From Pedobacter kyungheensis (GTDB lineage: Bacteria; Bacteroidota; Bacteroidia; Sphingobacteriales; Sphingobacteriaceae): 64,000 nucleotides of DNA. Both the position numbers and the translations under genes were made by a program. The stretch is from assembly GCF_000812965.1 (NCBI RefSeq), contig NZ_JSYN01000023.1, forward strand, positions 1-64,000. The letters run 5' to 3'. Below are positions 26,652-34,870 of this stretch, piece by piece. How positions within the stretch are numbered: the first letter of the stretch is position 1; every line of letters starts with the position of its first letter. The notes beneath the pieces were generated by a model. That model was not told where the DNA came from. It worked only from the letters and a program-made list of their open reading frames with translations, and did not search any database.

Positions 26652-26724
26652 TGATCCCGCTGGGATTCGAACCCAGGACCACTACATTAAAAGTGTAATG
26701 CTCTACCAGCTGAGCTACGGAATC
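26652..26724 (-). tRNA. tRNA-Lys (anticodon TTT)
   Basis: A 73-base cloverleaf on the minus strand. The acceptor arm GATTCCG pairs with CGGGATC, discriminator A; the D arm is GCTCAGCTGGTAGAGC, the anticodon arm TTACA-CTTTTAA-TGTAG with anticodon TTT, and the T arm CTGGGTTCGAATCCCAG. CCA is not encoded. A terminator follows at 26621-26648. Confidence 0.96.
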
Positions 26725-26931
26725 ATTTTCCCTTTGTTTAAGGAGGTGCAAATATAGAGATTAATCCTTTCTTTGCAAATGTTTTTATAAAATGTTTTTG
26801 GTCTTTAACGTTAAAATTAGGTTATCTGTTTGTAACCTCTTGATTTTAAAAAGGCTAAGTGAGAAAATAATTTTCATCTTTTTTTAAATAAAAATTAACC
26901 CGGAGGAAACAGGCCGTTAATTACCCGGTTC

Positions 26932-27630
26932 TTATTTAGCCGCCTTCGGTATAAAGTTTAAAAACGATTGAAACTGCGCTTTGTGTTTGTTTTTATCGAG
27001 CTTAAAATAGAAAGCACCACGGCGCGAGCTCGATTTATCTTTATCGGTTTGTTTAATCAGCAAACCACTGGCCGTTATTTTACGAATAAAGTTGCGGTTA
27101 TCAATCGGGGCATCGTACACCTGCTCATATAAAGCTTGTAATTGCGGAATGGTAAAACGTTTTGGCAATAACTCAAATAAAACAGGGTGGAGGGCTGCCT
27201 GATAACGGATTTTATCCATTGCTGCCTTTACCATAATGTTGTGGTCGAAAATCAGTTCCGGCACCTCTTTAAGTTTAAACCACTCGGCATGGTATTGGTC
27301 GTTAATTTGTTTACTGTATTTATTGATATCGATCAGGGCAAAGTACACAACTGATACCGTACGCTCAATCGGGTCACGATCGGGGCTACCGTAAGCGTGC
27401 AGCTGCTCTAAATACACATCGTGCAAGCCCGTAAGTTCTAAAAGAATACGTTTGGCTGCGCCATCGAGGTTTTCATTTTCGCCAATAAAACCACCCATCA
27501 AACTCCATTGATCTTTTACGGGCTCAATGGCCCTTTTAATCACCAAGAGTTTCAGTTCTTCGCCGTCGTAACCAAAAATAATACAGTCAACAGCAACCAG
27601 TACAGGTTTTTGATTTAAATATTTTCCCAT
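26932..27630 (-). CDS. NUDIX-domain transcriptional regulator (AraR/NrtR-like)
   Basis: A 232-residue protein with an N-terminal NUDIX domain (residues about 8-145) and a C-terminal winged-helix domain (about 155-225: FTIPQLQALYEQVYDAPIDNRNFIRKI, then RRGAFYFKLD). The NUDIX box reads G-F-I-G-E-N-E then seven residues, R-I-L-L-E-L-T-G-L; Glu is missing at two of the catalytic positions (REUxEE becomes RILLEL). This fits the NrtR/AraR group, where the domain senses a sugar or nucleotide ligand and does not hydrolyse it. It is 3 bases downstream of the HAD gene, and together they are divergent from an aldose epimerase. Confidence 0.85.
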   Translation of the reverse strand: MGKYLNQKPVLVAVDCIIFGYDGEELKLLVIKRAIEPVKDQWSLMGGFIGENENLDGAAKRILLELTGLHDVYLEQLHAYGSPDRDPIERTVSVVYFALIDINKYSKQINDQYHAEWFKLKEVPELIFDHNIMVKAAMDKIRYQAALHPVLFELLPKRFTIPQLQALYEQVYDAPIDNRNFIRKITASGLLIKQTDKDKSSSRRGAFYFKLDKNKHKAQFQSFLNFIPKAAK

Positions 27631-27633
27631 GTT

Positions 27634-28305
27634 TTAAAAAAGCATATTTAATTTAGTCTCGTTGTAATCGGTAATATAGCCCAAAATATTCGGATAACCG
27701 TCAAATTCTTCGATGGTATGTGTAGTGGTAAGCACCAGGCAGGGCATACCCGCGTTCAGGGCAGATTCTACGCCTTTAGGTGCATCTTCAAACACCAGGC
27801 AATCGGCCGGGGCAATGCCGAGTGCAGCTGCAGCCTTTAAAAAGGTTTCGGGATCGGGTTTACTCGTTTGTACATCATCGGCACTCACAATCGCATCCAG
27901 GTAATGGCGGATGTTTAAACCATCTACCACGAAATCGATGTTGAAAGGAATGGCAGCTGAGCCAATGGCCATCGGGATTTGTGCGGCCTTTGCCCGCTCC
28001 AAAAACTGATCCAGACCAGCTATTAAAGCCAGATGTGGTAAATAACCCGATTGGTAACGCTTTTCCTTATCAACTGAAAGGCGTTCTATTTCTGCAGGGC
28101 TAAACTTGCCTTTACCAAAAACGCGCTCCAGTACTTCGTGGTTTTTACCATACATTTCTTTTTTTACACTTGCATAATCCAGTTTTGCACCTAAATCTTC
28201 GGTCATAATACTATACCAGGCCAGCGTATGGTATTCCATATCGTTAATCATGGTGCCGTTTAAATCGAAAAGAAAAGCTTTAGGCCTGAAATTAAAATCG
28301 TGCAT
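27634..28305 (-). CDS. HAD superfamily hydrolase (beta-phosphoglucomutase-like)
   Basis: A 223-residue HAD protein with a helical cap of subclass I. Motif I is FLFDLNGTMI, in which the second acidic residue of the usual DxD is Asn; motif II is MAIGSAA, motif III Lys in TSKPDPETF, and motif IV VFEDAPKGVESALNAGM. The arrangement is that of beta-phosphoglucomutase and sugar-phosphate phosphatases. Loss of the general acid/base Asp suggests a phosphatase with altered chemistry. It is first in a two-gene unit with the NUDIX regulator. Confidence 0.85.
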   Translation of the reverse strand: MHDFNFRPKAFLFDLNGTMINDMEYHTLAWYSIMTEDLGAKLDYASVKKEMYGKNHEVLERVFGKGKFSPAEIERLSVDKEKRYQSGYLPHLALIAGLDQFLERAKAAQIPMAIGSAAIPFNIDFVVDGLNIRHYLDAIVSADDVQTSKPDPETFLKAAAALGIAPADCLVFEDAPKGVESALNAGMPCLVLTTTHTIEEFDGYPNILGYITDYNETKLNMLF

Positions 28306-28379
28306 ATTCTTGCTAAATTATGTGATTTTTTTTGATGTAGGGAAATGATGGTCAATATTAAGCGAAATAATATTATAAT

Positions 28380-28392
28380 CGTCACTTTGACG
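28380..28392. promoter_or_regulatory. Candidate operator palindrome CGTCANNNTGACG
   Basis: CGTCA-CTT-TGACG, a perfect 5-base inverted repeat with 3-base centre, in the divergent region between the HAD/NUDIX-regulator unit and the aldose epimerase gene. It overlaps the TTTG that could be the -33 box of the epimerase promoter. It is a natural candidate site for the adjacent NUDIX regulator; this link is inference. Confidence 0.4.
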
Positions 28393-28415
28393 TTAATTAT
28401 TTTTTACTACTTTAG
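28386..28415 (+). promoter_or_regulatory. Candidate Bacteroidota promoter for the aldose epimerase gene
   Basis: TTTG (28386-28389) is followed after 18 bases by TACTTTAG (28408-28415), close to the Bacteroidota sigma-ABfr pattern TTTG-N17-23-TAnnTTTG. The start codon lies 89 bases downstream. Confidence 0.35.
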
Positions 28416-28503
28416 CTGTAACCAAAAATAAATCTGTATGCAAGCATCAGGGGTTTTGCCCGGTAAAATCACGATTGCTTCATCAAATAAAAACCCATAA
28501 CTG

Positions 28504-29655
28504 ATGAAAAAACCACTTCTTAAGGCCTTACCATTGGCTACCTTATGTTTAGCCCTTGCTTTCAGCGCGTGCAACCCGAAAACGGATAAAAGAGCAGCAG
28601 CCAGTACCCAAACCGATTCGTTAAAATACAGCAGCACCATTGATGGTAAAGCGGTTAAATTATATACCCTGAAGAACAAACAAGGTGCTTCGGTATCGAT
28701 TACCAATTACGGTGGCCGCGTAGTTTCGCTGCTGGTGCCCGATAAAGACAACAAACTAACCGATGTAGTATTGGGTTATGATAGTGTGGGTGCTTACCGT
28801 AAAAAAGGCGAACCGTTTTTTGGGGCCTTAATTGGTCGTTACGGAAACCGCATTGGTAAAGGCAAATTTACTTTAGATGGCAAGGAATACCAGTTACAAC
28901 TGAACGACGGCGTAAACACTTTACATGGTGGTACCGATGGCTTTTTCGGCAAAGTGTGGGATGCGAAACAAATAGATAGCACAAAGCTGGAATTAAGCTA
29001 CGTTTCTAAGGATGGCGAAGCCGGTTATCCGGGTAAACTGGATGTGAAAGTGACTTATACTTTAACGGATGACAATGCGCTGCAAATTGATTATGCAGCT
29101 ACTACCGATAAAACTACAATTGTAAACTTAACCAACCATGCTTATTTTAACTTAAACGGCGAAGGCGACAGCACCATTTTAGACCATGAATTAATGATTG
29201 ATGCCAGCGCTTATACGCCAGTTGATTCGACTTTGATTCCAACCGGTAAATTACAACCTGTTGCAGGTACGGCTTTTGATTTTAACAAAGCGAAACTAAT
29301 TGGTAAACAGATTGGCGATAACGATGAGCAGTTAAAATTTGGTAAAGGTTACGATCATAACTTTGCTTTAACGCACCACGATGGTAAAACCCCGGTAGCC
29401 GTGGTTAAAAGTACTAAAACAGGCATTGTCTTATCGGTAATTACTACCGAGCCTGGTTTGCAGTTTTATAGTGGTAATTTCTTAACCGGAGCAGATAAAG
29501 ATGGTAAAGGTGGTAAATCGTACCCACACCGTTCGGCTTTTTGTTTAGAAACGCAACATTTCCCTGATGCACCGAATCACCCGAATTTTGCTTCGACCGT
29601 GCTTAAACCAGGCGAAACGTATAAAACGAGTACGACTTATAAGTTTTCGAAATAA
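28504..29655 (+). CDS. Aldose 1-epimerase (galactose mutarotase), lipoprotein
   Basis: A 383-residue mutarotase interconverting alpha and beta anomers of aldoses. A signal peptide with lipobox FSAC directs it to the periplasm or outer membrane, unlike cytosolic GalM. Family motifs: GRYGNRIGKGKFTLDG, NTLHGGTDGF with its catalytic-region His, VNLTNHAYFNLNG with the second His, the Asp of GKGYDHNF and the base Glu in CLETQHFPD. Divergent from a NUDIX regulator and HAD protein, an arrangement suggesting arabinose- or galactose-linked control. The palindrome at 29699-29731 is its likely terminator. Confidence 0.94.
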   Translation: MKKPLLKALPLATLCLALAFSACNPKTDKRAAASTQTDSLKYSSTIDGKAVKLYTLKNKQGASVSITNYGGRVVSLLVPDKDNKLTDVVLGYDSVGAYRKKGEPFFGALIGRYGNRIGKGKFTLDGKEYQLQLNDGVNTLHGGTDGFFGKVWDAKQIDSTKLELSYVSKDGEAGYPGKLDVKVTYTLTDDNALQIDYAATTDKTTIVNLTNHAYFNLNGEGDSTILDHELMIDASAYTPVDSTLIPTGKLQPVAGTAFDFNKAKLIGKQIGDNDEQLKFGKGYDHNFALTHHDGKTPVAVVKSTKTGIVLSVITTEPGLQFYSGNFLTGADKDGKGGKSYPHRSAFCLETQHFPDAPNHPNFASTVLKPGETYKTSTTYKFSK

Positions 29656-30383
29656 GCTTCATCTATCGGTCGGTGTCTCACCGACCGAAACATTGGATAG
29701 CCCTCACAGGTTCTAAAAACCTGTGAGGGCTTTTTATTATGCGTAAGGCTTTTTGCCACGGATGCACAGATAAGCACGGAAGAGCATGATTCTTATAGCT
29801 AATCAGGTTAGCACATCTCGGCCCCCTTTGAAGGGGGCAGGGGGATGAACTGGAGCTGATCATGCGAAAATGCTATGAGCCGGTTGGTGCGACACCAACC
29901 AGTAGATAGTATACGATAGACCTCGCAGGTTTTTTAAACCTGCGAGGTCTTTTTTTGTTCGTCTCTCGGTTGGTGTCTCACCGACCGAAAAAGTAGATAA
30001 TCAATTTAACCTATCTCGTTCCCCTTTTGAAGGGGGCAGGGGGATGAACTAGCGCTCATCATGCGAAAATGTATGAAAGGAGCTGGTTGGTGTGACAGCA
30101 ACCAGTAGATAATCGTCATTTCGACTGGAGCCGGCCGGTTTTTCACCGGTGGCGCAATGGAGAAATCTATTGAAATAGATTTCGAGCGGAGTAGAAGCTG
30201 GTTGGTGTGACACCAACCAGTAAGAAAGGCTACACTAAGTGTTTGAGCTGGTCCTTCGACAAGCTCAGGATGACAAGTCTATATGATTACATCCGGATGA
30301 AATTACAATAACCGAAACACTTAGGCAGCCAATAATGATAAATAGAGCTGGTTGGTGCGACACCAACCAGTAGATAAGTTAAA
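29656..30383. repeat. Mosaic of palindromic intergenic repeats
   Basis: A 728-base gene-free stretch built from repeats. GGTTGGTG/CACCAACC-type hairpins occur at 29667-29687, 29882-29900, 29967-29987, 30083-30105, 30198-30220 and 30348-30370; a further copy is at 50051-50073. CCTCGCAGG/CCTGCGAGG hairpins lie at 29918-29950 (copy at 50007-50039), with a CCCTCACAGG variant at 29699-29731. CCCTTTTGAAGGGGGCAGGG-type elements occur at about 29822 and 30021, each followed by GATGAACT and ATCATGCGAAAATG, so a unit of roughly 200 bases is duplicated imperfectly. Other dispersed-looking elements are CGTCATTTCGACTGGAGC (30117) and GGTCCTTCGACAAGCTCAGG (30249). The mosaic separates the convergent aldose epimerase and lactate-oxidase-like genes. 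Confidence 0.88.
29699..29735 (+). terminator. Hairpin with T-run after aldose epimerase
   Basis: Perfect 12-base arms AGCCCTCACAGG and CCTGTGAGGGCT followed by TTTTT. Although part of the repeat mosaic, it has the full structure of a terminator for the plus-strand gene. Confidence 0.75.
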
Positions 30384-31547
30384 TTACAATAACCGATCAG
30401 GGAATTGCGAAATATTCTCTATCGTAAGCTGCTGCATAATCTGGTACAAATGAGTTTTAAACATATTGATGGTATGCTCGCCGCCTTCATTACCCAATGC
30501 ACCAACACCATACATAAACGGGCGGCCCATAAAGTTAAATTCGGAACCTACGGCGTGCGCCCTGGCCAAATCAACTCCCGAACGAATTCCACCATCCAGC
30601 ATGATCTTGAGTTTTGATTTATAGGCATCATTTCCGGCAAGTTTAATTAAAGAATTGATCGATGATTCACCTGCATCAATTTGTCGCCCACCATGATTCG
30701 AAACAATTACCCCGTCAACACCAATCTGTATAGCTGCCTGCATATCTTCATCAGTAGCAATGCCTTTTAATACCAATGGGCCTTTCCAGATTTCGCGGAT
30801 AGCCGAAACTTTTTCGATATCGACTTTGCCGGTAAAAGTTCTGTTCATAAATTGTCCCAGCTGCGACATATCCATTCCTTTTTCCATGTACGGTTTTAAC
30901 GTAGCAAAAGAGGGGATACCATGCTGTAGAGTTTTAATGCCCCACAACGGCCTTGCAAATGCCTGCAAAATATTATTTACCGACATTTTAGGTGGTATAG
31001 AAAGACCACTCTTAATTTCCTTATACCTTAACCCAAAGGCAGGCACATCTACCAGTACCACCAAAACCGGGCATTCAACTGCTTTCAAACGCGATAAAAT
31101 ATCATCCCTCAGTTTGTTTTCGGTAGGATGATACAACTGAAACCAGGCTTTACCTTCCGAAACTTCAGCAATGCGCTCGATACTGCTGGTAGATACCGTA
31201 CTCAGCGTATAAGGGATATCATGTTTGGCTGCCGCTTTGGCCAGAATTTCGGGCGCATTGGGCCACATCAAGCCTTGTAATCCAATAGGAGAAATACCAA
31301 AAGGCGCACTATATTTACGGCCAAAAAGCTCAACCGACATGTCGATATCTCCACCCACGCGTAAATAGTTTGGTTTTAGATAGATATCATCGAAATCTGA
31401 TTCGTTACGGGCAAGATTTAGCCCTTCGTTACAGCCTCCTTCTAAATAATCGAATGCAAATTTTGGTATTCTTCTTTTTGCTTTACTTCTAAGGTCAGCT
31501 ACCGAAGGATATTGACTGTGATAAGGAAAGGTAATTTTTTTACTCAT
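30384..31547 (-). CDS. FMN-dependent alpha-hydroxy-acid oxidase/L-lactate dehydrogenase-like
   Basis: A 387-residue flavoprotein of the LldD/glycolate oxidase family, oxidising L-2-hydroxy acids such as L-lactate. Marks are the N-terminal RRIPKFAFDYLEGGCNEG, FQLYHP, the FMN-binding Lys in PLVLKGIATDED, the active-site SNHGGRQ with catalytic His and Arg, and the phosphate loop LDGGIRSGVDLARAHAVGSEF. As the last gene of an operon that should release L-lactate from a deoxyhexose, L-lactate to pyruvate is the most economical reading. It lies 151 bases after the amidohydrolase gene. Confidence 0.9.
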   Translation of the reverse strand: MSKKITFPYHSQYPSVADLRSKAKRRIPKFAFDYLEGGCNEGLNLARNESDFDDIYLKPNYLRVGGDIDMSVELFGRKYSAPFGISPIGLQGLMWPNAPEILAKAAAKHDIPYTLSTVSTSSIERIAEVSEGKAWFQLYHPTENKLRDDILSRLKAVECPVLVVLVDVPAFGLRYKEIKSGLSIPPKMSVNNILQAFARPLWGIKTLQHGIPSFATLKPYMEKGMDMSQLGQFMNRTFTGKVDIEKVSAIREIWKGPLVLKGIATDEDMQAAIQIGVDGVIVSNHGGRQIDAGESSINSLIKLAGNDAYKSKLKIMLDGGIRSGVDLARAHAVGSEFNFMGRPFMYGVGALGNEGGEHTINMFKTHLYQIMQQLTIENISQFPDRLL

Positions 31548-31698
31548 TATTTTATTTATTGTCTTGGCCGCAGGGGTGTTAAAAAGCCGAAAACTAACAC
31601 AATATAATGTAATCTCCGTCCTGCACTATCGGCCATATTTGGTTTCTTTGAAGCATTGCGTTGCCAGGTATTAGCCGCTGCAACACCAAAAACAGCTA

Positions 31699-32520
31699 TT
31701 AAAGTTTGTAAAACTGCTTTGCATTATCAGAAAAAATCATTCTCCTTTCTGCAACTGTAAAACGTTCTGTGTATTTATTTACTACATTAAACCAATCCTG
31801 ATAAGGCCTGCTTAATAACATTACCGGCCAATCGCTGCCATACATTACGCGTTCCGGACTAAACTGCTCGAATATTACATCAAAGCAATTAAACAAATCC
31901 TGTTCGGTCCAGTTTTGCCAGTCGGCTTCTGTTAAAAGGCCCGATACTTTGCACAATACGTTAGGGTTTGCGGCCAGGGTTTTAATGTTTGCTGTCCAGG
32001 CTTTCAAATCCCCACTTTTTACATCGGGCTTGCCACAATGATCCAATACAAATGGCTGATCGGGAATTTGATCAACCATTTGTATAATATTTTCCAACTG
32101 ATTGTGATAACACAATAAATCGTAAGTATAGTTGTATTTTTTTAATTGCTTAACACCTGCAATAAAAGCCGGATTTAAGATAAAATCGCGGTTTTCAGCC
32201 TGCAGGATATGTCGCCAGCCTTTAATGATTTGATGATTTTGCCAGAAGCTTAAACGTTCATCCAGATTGGGGTCTAGTAAATCAACCCAGCCCACAATAC
32301 CTTTGATGATTTCACTCTCTTCCGCCAGTTTCAGGAGAAAATGATTTTCTTCTTCCGACTGACTGGCCTGTACCGCAACACATCCGGTAATATTGAGATC
32401 GCTATACACATCCAAAAGATTCTCCGGAGAAAAATCTTTGCGGATAATTTGCATATCATCGTTAATCCAGTTATCTCTCACCGGGTCGAAATTCCAAAAA
32501 TGTACGTGGGTATCAATCAT
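31699..32520 (-). CDS. Amidohydrolase, L-fuconolactonase-like (COG3618)
   Basis: A 273-residue metal-dependent hydrolase with an amidohydrolase barrel. MIDTHVHFW supplies the HxH pair, VLDHCGKP another His, and MYGSDWPV the C-terminal Asp. This COG3618 pattern covers L-fuconolactonase, L-rhamnono-lactonase and related sugar-lactone hydrolases, which open the lactone formed by sugar 1-dehydrogenases. It is preceded by a mutarotase gene 12 bases upstream, which supports sugar-lactone chemistry. Confidence 0.88.
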   Translation of the reverse strand: MIDTHVHFWNFDPVRDNWINDDMQIIRKDFSPENLLDVYSDLNITGCVAVQASQSEEENHFLLKLAEESEIIKGIVGWVDLLDPNLDERLSFWQNHQIIKGWRHILQAENRDFILNPAFIAGVKQLKKYNYTYDLLCYHNQLENIIQMVDQIPDQPFVLDHCGKPDVKSGDLKAWTANIKTLAANPNVLCKVSGLLTEADWQNWTEQDLFNCFDVIFEQFSPERVMYGSDWPVMLLSRPYQDWFNVVNKYTERFTVAERRMIFSDNAKQFYKL

Positions 32521-32532
32521 ATTATAAAAGCA

Positions 32533-32862
32533 CTAAAGTGTAAATATCTGATCCATTAAGATCCATTTTTCGCCAGGTTTGGCTCCCGGTAAAGCCTGCT
32601 GGAACTTCCACATCAAAGTTTCCCATTCCTGCACTTTCGGGTTGGCTAAATCGGCTGCTCCTTTGGCTTCAAAAGAAAAGCTATCATTCACCTCCATAAT
32701 CATAAACAGGCGGTTACCAGTGAGGTATATCTCCAGGTTTTCGATACCAGACGAGCTGATACTTTCTTTAATTTCGGGCCAAACCGATTGGTGGTATTGC
32801 TTATATTCTTCAATAAGCTTTATATCATCAACCAGATCGAGTGCCAGGCAATATCTTTTCAT
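32533..32862 (-). CDS. L-rhamnose mutarotase family protein
   Basis: A 109-residue dimeric ferredoxin-like-fold protein of the RhaM (DUF718) family. Matches to the family include the Tyr and His in YKQYHQSVWPEIKESI, LEIYLTGNRLFMIMEV and the C-terminal WETLMWKFQQALPGA. It interconverts anomers of L-rhamnose or L-fucose before oxidation. It lies between the FAH-like gene (1 base apart) and the lactonase gene in a compact operon. Confidence 0.9.
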   Translation of the reverse strand: MKRYCLALDLVDDIKLIEEYKQYHQSVWPEIKESISSSGIENLEIYLTGNRLFMIMEVNDSFSFEAKGAADLANPKVQEWETLMWKFQQALPGAKPGEKWILMDQIFTL

Positions 32863-32863
32863 A

Positions 32864-33718
32864 TTAATTTTCGCCGTAAGCTTTAACAGTTTGTTTGCTG
32901 GTGCCTAAACCATCAATACCCAACTCAACTACATCGCCAGGTTTTAAATACCAAGGCTCAGGTTTTTGGCCTAAACCAACACCTGCAGGTGTACCTGTAG
33001 TAATTACATCGCCCGGTAAAAGGGTCATAAACTGGCTGATATAGGAAACCATAAACGGCACATTAAAAATCAGGTTCGAGGTGTTTCCATCCTGCAAAGT
33101 TTTGCCGTTAACAGTTAACCAAAGACGCAGGTTGTGCACATCGGCAATTTCATCCTGTGTGGCAATAAATGGCCCGATTGGCGCAAAAGTATCGGCACTT
33201 TTTCCTTTAACCCATTGTCCGTTACGCTCTAACTGGAATTCGCGCTCGCTGTAATCGTTATGCAATACATAACCCGCAATATGATCTAAAGCATTTTCTT
33301 CAGTTACATAGCTGGCTTTTTTACCAATAACAATGGCTAATTCTACTTCCCAATCTGTTTTTTTACTGTTTTTAGGGATAATCAAATCGTCATTCGGTCC
33401 TACAATAGCGGTAGTAGCTTTGAAGAATAAAATTGGCTCGGTTGGAATAGGGGCATTGGTTTCGGCTGCGTGGTCTTTGTAGTTTAAGCCTACACAGATA
33501 ATTTTTGAAGGGCGCGCCAAAGCCGGACCAAGGCGAACACCTTTATCAACCTGTGGCAAATCGGCAGATGCGATAGCTGATTTTAGTTTTTCCAAACCAT
33601 CGCCACCAAAAAATGCTTCGTTATAATCGCTAACCAATGCAGATACATCATAATAATTATCTCCGATAATTACGCCTGGTTTTTCTGCTCCTGCTTCGCC
33701 AAATCTTATTAATTTCAT
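32864..33718 (-). CDS. Fumarylacetoacetate hydrolase family protein (2,4-diketo-3-deoxy-sugar acid hydrolase candidate)
   Basis: A 284-residue FAH-family hydrolase: KIICVGLNYKDHAAE, FFKATTAIVGPND, the acidic metal ligands in DWEVELAIVIGK and YVLHNDYSEREFQ, then DVITTGTPAGVGLGQKP. Members include the 2,4-diketo-3-deoxy-L-fuconate and -rhamnonate hydrolases, which split the substrate to pyruvate and L-lactate. Its neighbours (SDR, mutarotase, lactonase, lactate oxidase) support that role over aromatic degradation. Confidence 0.88.
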   Translation of the reverse strand: MKLIRFGEAGAEKPGVIIGDNYYDVSALVSDYNEAFFGGDGLEKLKSAIASADLPQVDKGVRLGPALARPSKIICVGLNYKDHAAETNAPIPTEPILFFKATTAIVGPNDDLIIPKNSKKTDWEVELAIVIGKKASYVTEENALDHIAGYVLHNDYSEREFQLERNGQWVKGKSADTFAPIGPFIATQDEIADVHNLRLWLTVNGKTLQDGNTSNLIFNVPFMVSYISQFMTLLPGDVITTGTPAGVGLGQKPEPWYLKPGDVVELGIDGLGTSKQTVKAYGEN

Positions 33719-33751
33719 GTTATATTTTCTTTATTGTATTTAAAAAGGATA

Positions 33752-34516
33752 TTAATTGTTTAAAGTAGTAAATCCACCGTCAATCGGGTAATCGCAACCA
33801 GTGATAAACGAAGCTTCGTCGCTACATAAATATAAAGCCAGTGCACCAATTTCTTCGGGTTTAGCCATACGGCCAATCGGCTGGGTTTTAGATAACTTCT
33901 CGAACATTTCAGGGATGTTATCCGGATAGTTTTTCTGTAAAAAGCCATCAACAAATGGGGTATGTACCCTTGCCGGAGAAATAGAATTACACCTGATGTT
34001 TTCGCCAATGTAATCTTTGGCCACACTCATGGTCATGGCTTTTACCGCACCTTTTGCTGTACTGTAGGCAAAACGGTCTGGCAAGCCAATTAATGCTGCA
34101 ATAGAAGCCATATTGATGATTACACCTCCGCCAGCTAAACGGATTTGCGGAATAGCAGCGTACAGGCAGTTGTAAACACCTTTAACGTTAACACGCATCA
34201 CTCTGTCGAAATCGCTTTCTTCAGTAGTATCGGCCTTGCCAATGTGTGCGATACCGGCATTGTTTACTAAGATATTGATGCTTCCAATTTGTTCAAAAAC
34301 AGCTTTAACAGCATTGTGGTCTGAAACATCGCAGGCATAGCTAAAAGCCTGCTTACCCGCTGCTTTAATTTCATCCAATGTATCTTGTGCCTGCTCGATA
34401 CCCAGTTCAATGATGTGCACTTCGGCATCCTGTTTAGCTAAAATAGTTGCTATAGCCCTGCCAATTCCACTTCCGCCACCTGTAACTACTGCTTTTTTAT
34501 TTTTGAGTGAAAACAT
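33752..34516 (-). CDS. SDR family oxidoreductase (L-fucose or 2-keto-3-deoxy-fuconate dehydrogenase candidate)
   Basis: A 254-residue classical short-chain dehydrogenase: cofactor motif TGGGSGIG (residues about 12-19) followed by an acidic residue at the end of beta 2 (HIIELG) that favours NAD, NNAGIA, catalytic Ser in NMASIA and YSTAKGA with Tyr and Lys. It leads the minus-strand sugar-acid operon. It could oxidise the sugar at C1, or 2-keto-3-deoxy-fuconate at C4; only one SDR is present, and the operon lacks a second dehydrogenase, so its step is uncertain. Divergent from the hydrolase cluster. Confidence 0.9.
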   Translation of the reverse strand: MFSLKNKKAVVTGGGSGIGRAIATILAKQDAEVHIIELGIEQAQDTLDEIKAAGKQAFSYACDVSDHNAVKAVFEQIGSINILVNNAGIAHIGKADTTEESDFDRVMRVNVKGVYNCLYAAIPQIRLAGGGVIINMASIAALIGLPDRFAYSTAKGAVKAMTMSVAKDYIGENIRCNSISPARVHTPFVDGFLQKNYPDNIPEMFEKLSKTQPIGRMAKPEEIGALALYLCSDEASFITGCDYPIDGGFTTLNN

Positions 34517-34783
34517 GTTTGTTGTTTAAATTGATTGATGATGTAATATACGTATTTTGATTTCGCATCCTTAATATTATAGGTTTATCTTGCTAAGCCG
34601 AAAAAACGGCATAATGTTATAATTGATTAGAATACGACTACAAATAAAATAAATATTGTTGATTAAAAATTTTATCTTCTTGTCTAAATATTAACAGATA
34701 TTGTCATACCCGCCACAAGCCTTTATAAGCGCTTTACCTTGCATAAATATTACAAAAGCGAAAGGCTAATTTACTTATATTTG

Positions 34784-34811
34784 AATATTATTTTTATATT
34801 TAAATAATATT
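34784..34811. promoter_or_regulatory. Shared AT-rich element, copy A (perfect inverted repeat)
   Basis: AATATTATTT and AAATAATATT form perfect 10-base arms around TTATATTT, 60 bases before the GH67/GH20-like gene and within the 354-base region divergent to the deoxyhexose operon. The pattern AATATT-N3-TTTATAT recurs at 51144, 53553 and 60417, each time upstream of a gene of this locus. It is a candidate operator. Confidence 0.5.
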
Positions 34812-34870
34812 ACAACCAAATATCATACAAAAGCCTAATTTTTAAGGCTTTGTTATAAGAGCCAAATTGA

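Noticed and set aside
29678-29863. Minus-strand frame in the repeat mosaic
   Set aside because: It consists of translated repeat sequence only.
29656-30383. CRISPR array
   Set aside because: The repeats are palindromes of several families with irregular spacing and no uniform spacers, and no cas genes are nearby.
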